From Bacteroidaceae bacterium (lineage in GTDB: Bacteria; Bacteroidota; Bacteroidia; Bacteroidales; Bacteroidaceae): a stretch of 7,802 bases of DNA. The notes beneath the pieces were generated by a model. That model saw only the letters and a list, made by a program, of their open reading frames with translations, was not told the DNA's origin and did no database searches. Positions 1 to 4,887 of this stretch are shown here, piece by piece. The translations under genes and the position numbers were made by a program. Location: assembly GCA_017557475.1 (NCBI GenBank), contig JAFYYO010000035.1:1-7802 (forward strand), in the 5' to 3' direction. Numbering within the stretch: position 1 is the first letter of the stretch; every line of letters begins with the position of its first letter.

Positions 1-429
1 AAACCCGGCACGCTGAAGGCCAACATTACTGAAACAAAGGCCTATGGCACAGCACAGGTTCACGAGATTCTCTCGTTCGACGACTTCTGCGAACACATCG
101 CGCAGCATAACTCTCCGTTCTCGAAAGGCGCAATTCAAGGCGTCCTGACCGACGCAGTCTCCTGCCTCCGCGAACAGATGTTATCAGGAAATAAGGTGAA
201 ACTCGGAGACCTCGGCGACTTCTACGTCGAACTCCAAACAGAAGGCGCAGTTACCACTGAAGACTTCACCTCAGACAACATCAAGGAAGTGAATGTCCGT
301 TGGTTACCAAGCCGTTCGTTCAAGAATCTCCGCCAAGATGCCGAGTTCAACCTGATGCCAAAGCGCAGTCAGCAAACCGACGCAGTCAAGGTCATCAAGA
401 ACACGGACACCATCCACGGGCTTGAGTAA
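1..429 (+). CDS. HU-like (HU-related, Bacteroidetes type) DNA-binding protein, 5' end outside window
   Basis: The frame is open from the first base of the window to the TAA at 427-429, giving 142 visible residues with the N-terminus missing. The segment from about residue 24 to 100 has the HU/IHF helix-helix-beta layout, and the landmark VKLGDLGDFYVEL (residues 66-78) matches the conserved 'G(D)LGxF' strand of HU-related proteins of Bacteroidetes. The C-terminus carries a basic extension (residues 106-127, RSFKNLRQ and MPKRSQ) and lacks the usual HU tail. Proteins of this group are expected to bind DNA without strict specificity and to shape the nucleoid or mobile-element DNA; this comes from the family, not from the sequence. 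It has its own downstream spacer and no visible coupling to the next gene. The family call is fairly safe; the specific role is unknown. Confidence 0.85.
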   Translation, partial: KPGTLKANITETKAYGTAQVHEILSFDDFCEHIAQHNSPFSKGAIQGVLTDAVSCLREQMLSGNKVKLGDLGDFYVELQTEGAVTTEDFTSDNIKEVNVRWLPSRSFKNLRQDAEFNLMPKRSQQTDAVKVIKNTDTIHGLE

Positions 430-438
430 AGAAGACCA

Positions 439-484
439 AGACCCACCCCCAACCCCTCCCCTAAAGGGAGGGGAGACAGGGTCT
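439..484. repeat. GC-rich imperfect hairpin after the HU-like gene
   Basis: The core is CCCCTCCC (453-460), loop CTAAA (461-465) and GGGAGGGG (466-473), a perfect 8-bp stem. An outer 6-bp stem pairs AGACCC (439-444) with GGGTCT (479-484). There is no T-run after it, so it is not a standard intrinsic terminator. From memory, closely similar C-rich/G-rich hairpins recur between genes in many Bacteroidetes genomes; I cannot count copies here. It may act as a 3'-end stabiliser of the HU-like mRNA or as a dispersed repeat. Confidence 0.7.
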
Positions 485-496
485 AAGGCTGAAGTG

Positions 497-512
497 AAAG
501 TTACGTAACTTT
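497..512. repeat. 16-bp perfect palindrome AAAGTTACGTAACTTT
   Basis: The 16 bases are exactly self-complementary, centred between 504 and 505, and the right arm runs into TTT (513-514 continue the T-run). It could be a dyad protein-binding site about 70 bp upstream of the promoter box at 580, or a weak hairpin terminator for the HU-like gene. The sequence alone does not decide between these. Confidence 0.6.
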
Positions 513-544
513 TTGGGTAACTGATGTCGAATTAGAGATTATTT

Positions 545-579
545 TTCACTATTCACTTTTCACTTTTCACTTTTTTCAC
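545..579. repeat. Tandem 7-bp array (TTTTCAC type), five TTCAC copies
   Basis: TTCAC occurs at 545, 552, 559, 566 and 575, spaced 7, 7, 7 and 9 bp. The array abuts the -7 box at 580 and therefore covers the place where a -33 element would lie. A change in copy number would move upstream sequence relative to the promoter without changing the box itself. Confidence 0.75.
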
Positions 580-588
580 TATCTTTGC
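580..588 (+). promoter_or_regulatory. Bacteroidetes -7 promoter box TATCTTTGC
   Basis: The box matches TAnnTTTG exactly and is followed by C, the common Bacteroidetes form. No clear TTTG is seen at the expected -33 distance, which is occupied by the T-rich heptamer array. The expected start point is roughly 6-9 bases downstream, leaving a leader of only about 10 bases before the ATG at 605. Confidence 0.7.
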
Positions 589-604
589 AGGCGAAAACGC
601 ATCT

Positions 605-1306
605 ATGATGAAGAAAGGACTATATATCATCTGTTGTCTGTTGACCTTCGTCGTTTGTCTTACGAGTTGCAGCGACTATGAGACCTACGCTGAGCAGAAG
701 GACAAGGAATACAAGGCTATCAAGTCGTTCCTCGACCGCGACATCGTCATTCGCGAGGACGACGGAGCCGTCATCTGCAACGTCGGCAAGATACGAACCA
801 TCAGCGAAGAGGAGTTCATCAATCAGGACTGCAAGACCGACATCGAGAAGAACGAGTACGTGCTCTTCCAAAACTCGGGCGTCTATATGCAAATCGTACG
901 CGAAGGAACAGGCGAAAAACTCGAGCAAGGCAAGACGGCTCGCATCATCTGCCGATTCATCGAGTTCAACATCTTGGGCGACAGCATACAACTGCGCAAC
1001 GACGTGAACTATTGGCATCCGAGCCCCGACATCATGAAGGTGACGAACAACTACGGCACGTTCGTGGCCAACTTCGACACGGAAATCAACGGCGGCGGCG
1101 CTATGTACAACCGCTACGGCTCGACAAGCGTACCATCAGGATGGCTCGTGCCCTTCCCCTACATCCGCATCGGACGTCAGGACACGCCCGACGAAGGCAT
1201 AGCAAAAGTCCGACTCATCGTCCCGCACACCGAAGGCACTACAACCGCCACCTCCAACGTCTATCCCTGCTTCTACGAACTCACACTGCAGAAGATGAGA
1301 GACTAA
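605..1306 (+). CDS. Lipoprotein with FKBP-like fold (probably DUF4827 family)
   Basis: The product is 233 residues. An N-terminal lipoprotein signal is clear: MMKKG, a hydrophobic stretch (about 6-19), then the lipobox L19-T-S-C22, so the mature protein is lipid-anchored at Cys22 and starts CSDYE. Residues 90-118 (SGVYMQIVREGTG, then EQGKTARI) resemble the opening strands of FKBP peptidyl-prolyl isomerases, and residues 179-230 (GWLVPFPYIRIG, then AKVRLIVPHTEG, then FYELTLQK) resemble the closing part. The middle is poorly conserved against FKBPs, so isomerase activity is doubtful. I associate this length and pattern with the uncharacterised Bacteroidales family DUF4827, from memory. Likely location is the outer or inner membrane, facing the periplasm or surface. 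Either Met at 605 or 608 could start; both keep the signal. The stop codon is the first part of a hairpin (1304-1320). Confidence 0.8.
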   Translation: MMKKGLYIICCLLTFVVCLTSCSDYETYAEQKDKEYKAIKSFLDRDIVIREDDGAVICNVGKIRTISEEEFINQDCKTDIEKNEYVLFQNSGVYMQIVREGTGEKLEQGKTARIICRFIEFNILGDSIQLRNDVNYWHPSPDIMKVTNNYGTFVANFDTEINGGGAMYNRYGSTSVPSGWLVPFPYIRIGRQDTPDEGIAKVRLIVPHTEGTTTATSNVYPCFYELTLQKMRD

Positions 1307-1320
1307 GCCCGAAGGGCTTA
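1304..1320 (+). terminator. Hairpin TAAGCCC-GAA-GGGCTTA, terminator-like
   Basis: A perfect 7-bp stem with a GAA loop starts in the stop codon of the lipoprotein gene. It has no T-tract after it, so termination may be partial and some transcripts could continue into hemW. It is best called a 3'-end hairpin rather than a proven terminator. Confidence 0.5.
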
Positions 1321-1322
1321 TG

Positions 1323-1356
1323 GATTAGGGATTAGAGATTAGGGATTAGAGTTTAG
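1323..1356. repeat. Tandem 7-bp array (GATTAGR), five units
   Basis: Units are GATTAGG, GATTAGA, GATTAGG, GATTAGA and a final GTTTAG. Read as 14-mers, 1323-1336 and 1337-1350 are identical. The array follows directly on the 3' hairpin of the lipoprotein gene. Similar ATTAGAGATTAGGG strings are, from memory, common between genes in Prevotella-like genomes. Confidence 0.8.
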
Positions 1357-1376
1357 TTGCTCAGGTTCTGAATTAT

Positions 1377-1404
1377 CTCTAAACTATCAACTATCAACTT
1401 TGAA
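1377..1404. repeat. Tandem 7-bp array (CTATCAA type), four units running into hemW
   Basis: Units are CTCTAAA (1377), CTATCAA (1384), CTATCAA (1391) and CTTTGAA (1398). The two central units are identical. The last unit contains the TTG at 1400-1402 that appears to start hemW, so the array and the start codon overlap. Confidence 0.75.
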
Positions 1405-2512
1405 CTCAATCTACATCCACTTCCCTTTCTGCAAGTCGCGATGCATCTACTGCGACTTCTACTCCACTACGCTCGGACAGGAACACATGGCTGCCTACGT
1501 CTCGGCACTCAAACGGGAACTACACCTGCGCAGACAATATATAATAGGTACGCGCGTACATAATATATATATAGGAGGCGGCACTCCAAGCCTTCTGCCC
1601 ATACCACTGCTGCACGACCTCTTCCAAGCCATCAGCCAACACTACACGCTTGCCGACGACGCTGAAGTCACCATAGAAGCCAACCCCGACGACATAAACG
1701 CTCAATGGCTCGAAGGCATCAAAGGAACACCCGTCAACCGCATCAGCATCGGAGCACAAACCTTCAACGACAACACCCTCCGACTCATCAACCGCCGACA
1801 CAACGCCCGTCAAATCACACAAGCAGTAGAGGCAACCCATCAGTCGGGCATCGAGAACATCAGCATCGACCTCATCTACGGCTTGCCCGACCAAACCCTC
1901 GAGCATTGGAAGCACGACCTCGAGCAAGCACTCAGCCTGCCCATCAAGCACCTCAGCGCCTACTCACTCACCTATGAAGAAGGTACACCGCTCCACCTGA
2001 TGCTCAAGAGGGGACGCGTCAAAGAAGCAGACGAAGAACTCTCACGCAAGATGTACGACCACCTGCTCAGCGAAACCGAACGGGCAGGCTTCCTCCACTA
2101 CGAAATATCCAACTTTGCCCTACCCGACCATCAATCCCGACACAACAGCTCATATTGGCAAAGCAAACCCTACTTAGGACTCGGAGCAGGCGCACACTCC
2201 TACGACGGCAATCGCACCCGACGAGCCAACCTGCCCGACATCAAAGCCTACATCGCCGCAACAGACGACCCGCCACACGAAACCGAGCATCTCAGCGACA
2301 CCGACCTCTACAACGAGTTCGTAATGACACGACTCCGAACCTCAACAGGCATACCCCTCAACCAACTCAGCGAAACAGACCGAAACTACTGCCTCCAACA
2401 AGCGCAACCACATATCAATCAGCACCTTCTGCATCTGCAGTCCGACCACCTCAGCCTCACAAAACAAGGCATCTTCACCTCGAACAACATCATCTGCGAC
2501 CTAATGAAATAG
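1400..2512 (+). CDS. hemW: HemW, radical SAM heme chaperone
   Basis: The product is 370 residues, close to the usual 375-380. The radical SAM cluster motif is C11-x3-C15-x2-C18 followed by D19-F20; the aromatic residue there is typical of HemW, while coproporphyrinogen dehydrogenase HemN has a further Cys. Other landmarks are GGGTPS (59-64, SAM binding), NRISIGAQTFND (113-124), DLIYGLPDQT (157-166) and YEISNFALP to LGAGAHS (234-268), followed by the C-terminal HemW domain. Family knowledge: HemW holds heme and a 4Fe-4S cluster and delivers heme to respiratory proteins in the cytoplasm or at the inner membrane; older annotations call it an oxygen-independent coproporphyrinogen III oxidase. Start: TTG at 1400 gives MNSIYIHFPFC, the normal HemW N-terminus. 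Reading upstream there is no ATG or GTG in frame before the stop at 1340-1342. No clear promoter box is seen upstream, so transcription may come partly from the preceding gene. Confidence 0.92.
   Translation: MNSIYIHFPFCKSRCIYCDFYSTTLGQEHMAAYVSALKRELHLRRQYIIGTRVHNIYIGGGTPSLLPIPLLHDLFQAISQHYTLADDAEVTIEANPDDINAQWLEGIKGTPVNRISIGAQTFNDNTLRLINRRHNARQITQAVEATHQSGIENISIDLIYGLPDQTLEHWKHDLEQALSLPIKHLSAYSLTYEEGTPLHLMLKRGRVKEADEELSRKMYDHLLSETERAGFLHYEISNFALPDHQSRHNSSYWQSKPYLGLGAGAHSYDGNRTRRANLPDIKAYIAATDDPPHETEHLSDTDLYNEFVMTRLRTSTGIPLNQLSETDRNYCLQQAQPHINQHLLHLQSDHLSLTKQGIFTSNNIICDLMK
1537..1570. repeat. 34-bp imperfect palindrome inside hemW
   Basis: The centre GTACGCGCGTAC (1548-1559) is a perfect 12-bp palindrome. 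Extending outward to 1537 and 1570, 15 of 17 opposed pairs match (mismatches 1547/1560 and 1544/1563). The flanks are alternating A/T and stand out from the C-rich coding sequence; they are read as several ATA isoleucine codons close together. It lies between the radical SAM cluster motif and GGGTP. Function unknown. Confidence 0.6.
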
Positions 2513-2513
2513 C

Positions 2514-2606
2514 GTTTTATGTTGTTTAACATATTCCCACGCCCTTGCCATTAACGCAAATAGTAGTAATTTTACGCCCGAAATTATCGATTAATCAACA
2601 TAAAAC
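2514..2606. repeat. 16-bp inverted repeat flanking the EF-G2 promoter region
   Basis: The left arm 2514-2529 begins GTTTTATGTTG and the right arm 2591-2606 ends CAACATAAAAC. Eleven outer base pairs are perfect, followed by one mismatch (2525/2595) and four more pairs (TTAA/TTAA), so 15 of 16 pairs match. The arms enclose 61 bp that include the candidate promoter. The left arm starts one base after the hemW stop and the right arm ends nine bases before the EF-G2 start. Confidence 0.75.
2544..2574 (+). promoter_or_regulatory. Candidate promoter for the EF-G paralogue
   Basis: CTTG at 2544-2547 could be the -33 element and TAATTTTA at 2567-2574 the -7 element, matching TAnnTTTG except for the last base. 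The 19-bp spacer is within the Bacteroidetes range. The start point would be around 2580, giving a leader of about 35 bases that contains the right arm of the flanking inverted repeat. This is a moderate match, not a perfect one. Confidence 0.45.
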
Positions 2607-2615
2607 ATCAAAGTA

Positions 2616-4772
2616 ATGAAGACTTACAAAACAAATGAAATCAAAAACGTTGCCATCCTTGGTAACGACGGAGCAGGTAAGACGACATTGACTGAAACCA
2701 TGCTCTACGAGGCAGGAATCATCCGTCGTCGCGGTCGTGTCAGCCAACACACTACCGTCAGCGACTATTTCCCCGTAGAGCACGAATACGGCTATTCAGT
2801 CTTCTCAACCGTCTGCCACGTAGAATGGAACGGCAAGAAGATTAACTTCATCGACTGCCCCGGCAGCGATGACTTCGCAGGTGCTGCCATTACCGCACTG
2901 AACATCACCGACACAGCAATCCTGCTGCTCAAAGGCAGTGCAGGTGTTGAAGTCGGCACTCAGAACCACTTCCGCTACACAGAGAAACTCGGCAAGCCCG
3001 TCATCTTCCTCGTTAACCAACTCGACGACGAGAACTGCGACTTCGACCGACTCCTCGAACAACTCACAAGCATTTATGGTCCGAAGGTAGTGCCCATTCA
3101 GTATCCCGTAGAATGCGGACCCAACTTCAACGCCATCATCGACGTCCTCCTGATGAAGAAATACTCTTGGGGACCCGAAGGCGGCGAACCAAAGGTTGAA
3201 GACGTACCTGCCGACCAAATGGACAAGGCAACAGAAATGCACAAGGCACTCATCGAAGCCGCAGCAGAACACGACGAAAGCCTGATGGAGAAGTTCTTTG
3301 AAAGCGAAGACCTCACCGAAGACGAAATGCGTGAAGGCATCCGCAAGGGACTCGCAAGTCGTGGCATGTTCCCCGTCTTCTGCGTAGATGCAGTGAAGGA
3401 TATGGGCGTACGTCGCTTGATGGAGTTCCTCGGCAACGTCGTACCATTCGTCGATGAAATGCCAAAGGTAGCCAACACAAACGGCAAGGAAGTTGCCCTC
3501 GACCCCGCAGCACCCACAAGCCTCTACTTCTTCAAGACCGCAATGGAACCCCATATCGGCGAAGTACAGTACTTCAAGGTAATGAGCGGAACCGTCAAGG
3601 AAGGCGACGACCTCACCAACGCCAATCGCGGCAGCAAGGAACGCATCGCACAACTCTTCGTTTGCGCAGGTCAGAACCGCATCAAAGTGGAAGAACTCGT
3701 AGCAGGCGACATCGGTTGCAGCGTAAAACTCAAAGACGTCAAGACAGGCAATACCCTCAACGGTAAGGACTGCGACAACAAGTTCGACTTCATCAAGTTC
3801 CCCAACGCCAAGTACTCACGTGCCATCCGCGCCGTCAACGAAAGCGACACCGAGAAGATGATGAACGCACTGCAGAAGATGCGCGAAGAAGACCCGACAT
3901 GGCAAATCGAGCAGAGTAAGGAACTGCGTCAGATTCTCGTACACGGTCAGGGTGAGTTCCACCTCCGCACGCTCAAGTGGCGTATGGAAAACAACGAGAA
4001 GATTCAGATTGTCTTCGACGAACCCAAGATTCCATATCGCGAAACCATCACAAAGGCTGCACGTGCCGACTATCGTCACAAGAAACAGTCAGGTGGTGCA
4101 GGTCAGTTCGGTGAGGTTCATCTCATCGTAGAGCCTTATGTAGAAGGCACTCCCACACAGGAAGTCTATCGCTTCGGCAATCAGGAGTTCCGCATCAACA
4201 CCAAGAGCGAAGAAACAGTCGACCTCGAATGGGGCGGCAAGCTCGTCTTCATCAACAGTGTCGTTGGTGGTGCCATCGATGCACGCTTTATGCCCGCCAT
4301 CCTGAAAGGTATCATGCAACGTATGGAGCAAGGTCCTCTGACAGGTTGCTATGCTCGCGACGTACGCGTAATCGTCTATGACGGTAAGATGCACCCCGTT
4401 GACTCGAACGAACTCTCCTTCATGCTCGCAGGTCGTCAAGCCTTCGCACAAGCATTTAAGGAAGCAGGTCCAAAACTTCTTGAGCCAATCTACGACGTGG
4501 AAGTACTCGTTCCAAGCGACAAGATGGGTGACGTGATGAGTGACCTGCAGGGACGCCGTGCCATGATTATGGGTATGAGCAGCGAAAACGGTTATGAGAA
4601 GCTCACAGCCAAAGCTCCTCTCAAGGAAATGGCAAGCTACAGCACCGCCCTGAGCAGCCTCACAGGTGGTCGTGCAAGCTTCAACACCAAGTTCGCAAGC
4701 TATGAACTCGTTCCCGCTGACGTTCAGCAGAAGCTCGTAGCCGAGTACCAAGCAACGCTTAAGGAAGATTAA
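2616..4772 (+). CDS. fusA2: EF-G paralogue (EF-G2 type), translocation factor with altered GTPase motifs
   Basis: The 718-residue product has full EF-G architecture. The G domain holds the P-loop G16-NDGA-G21-K22-T23, G3 D80-C-P-G83-S84-D-D-F, and G4 N134-Q-L-D137. The beta-barrel domain II is at about 300-385 and domain III at about 400-475 (LVHGQGEFHL at 441-450). Domain IV carries the tip loop HKKQSGGAGQ (488-497), and domain V is at about 622-700 (GRRAMIMGM at 647-655). Canonical EF-G has DTPGH in G3, whose His activates water for GTP hydrolysis; here it is Ser84. G4 has Gln for Lys, and the switch I RGIT motif reads YGYS (58-61). Domain IV, which enters the ribosomal A site, is intact. 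The same G3 and switch features are, from memory, present in Bacteroides thetaiotaomicron EF-G2, reported to support translation without GTP hydrolysis and to matter for gut colonisation. So I infer a ribosomal translocase used under nutrient stress, not the housekeeping EF-G. The ATG at 2616 is preceded by an A-rich leader with no Shine-Dalgarno sequence. The gene is monocistronic by its terminator. Confidence 0.9.
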   Translation: MKTYKTNEIKNVAILGNDGAGKTTLTETMLYEAGIIRRRGRVSQHTTVSDYFPVEHEYGYSVFSTVCHVEWNGKKINFIDCPGSDDFAGAAITALNITDTAILLLKGSAGVEVGTQNHFRYTEKLGKPVIFLVNQLDDENCDFDRLLEQLTSIYGPKVVPIQYPVECGPNFNAIIDVLLMKKYSWGPEGGEPKVEDVPADQMDKATEMHKALIEAAAEHDESLMEKFFESEDLTEDEMREGIRKGLASRGMFPVFCVDAVKDMGVRRLMEFLGNVVPFVDEMPKVANTNGKEVALDPAAPTSLYFFKTAMEPHIGEVQYFKVMSGTVKEGDDLTNANRGSKERIAQLFVCAGQNRIKVEELVAGDIGCSVKLKDVKTGNTLNGKDCDNKFDFIKFPNAKYSRAIRAVNESDTEKMMNALQKMREEDPTWQIEQSKELRQILVHGQGEFHLRTLKWRMENNEKIQIVFDEPKIPYRETITKAARADYRHKKQSGGAGQFGEVHLIVEPYVEGTPTQEVYRFGNQEFRINTKSEETVDLEWGGKLVFINSVVGGAIDARFMPAILKGIMQRMEQGPLTGCYARDVRVIVYDGKMHPVDSNELSFMLAGRQAFAQAFKEAGPKLLEPIYDVEVLVPSDKMGDVMSDLQGRRAMIMGMSSENGYEKLTAKAPLKEMASYSTALSSLTGGRASFNTKFASYELVPADVQQKLVAEYQATLKED

Positions 4773-4793
4773 CTTAGTTTACAAAACGATAAC

Positions 4794-4813
4794 TAAGATT
4801 CTTTAAGATTCTT
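4794..4813. repeat. Exact 10-bp tandem duplication TAAGATTCTT x2
   Basis: TAAGATTCTT occurs at 4794-4803 and again at 4804-4813, between the EF-G2 stop and its terminator. Just upstream, CTTAGTT (4773-4779) and AACTAAG (4791-4797) form a 7-bp inverted repeat. No function can be assigned. Confidence 0.6.
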
Positions 4814-4822
4814 AAATAAGTT

Positions 4823-4863
4823 AAACGTCAGTGCAAAAGTGCTGACGTTTTTCTTTTTCTTTT
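4823..4863 (+). terminator. Strong intrinsic terminator of the EF-G paralogue
   Basis: AAACGTCAG (4823-4831) pairs perfectly with CTGACGTTT (4842-4850). Two G-T pairs and one C-G pair close an AAAA loop. A T-rich tract interrupted only by C follows (4848-4863). It ends EF-G2 transcription and separates it from rprX. Confidence 0.92.
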
Positions 4864-4875
4864 AACATAAATGAA

Positions 4876-4884
4876 TACCTTTGC
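4876..4884 (+). promoter_or_regulatory. Consensus -7 promoter box TACCTTTGC for rprX
   Basis: This is an exact TAnnTTTGC match lying just after the terminator T-tract. The -33 position falls in the T-rich tract with no TTTG. Only three bases separate the box from the ATG at 4888, so the expected start point lies on or just inside the start codon. Confidence 0.75.
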
Positions 4885-4887
4885 AGT

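Noticed and set aside
1573..1578. AGGAGG inside hemW, a perfect Shine-Dalgarno sequence
   Set aside because: It encodes part of the essential GGGTP motif, no ATG follows at a suitable distance, and Bacteroidetes rarely use such sites.
2805..3653. Long antisense open frame (282 codons) within the EF-G gene
   Set aside because: It lies wholly inside a clear gene, encodes a Cys/Val/Glu-rich product with no recognisable motif, and is explained by the C-ending codon preference of the sense strand.
4089..4751. Antisense open frame of 220 codons in the 3' half of the EF-G gene
   Set aside because: Same cause as the other antisense frames; no domain and no start context.
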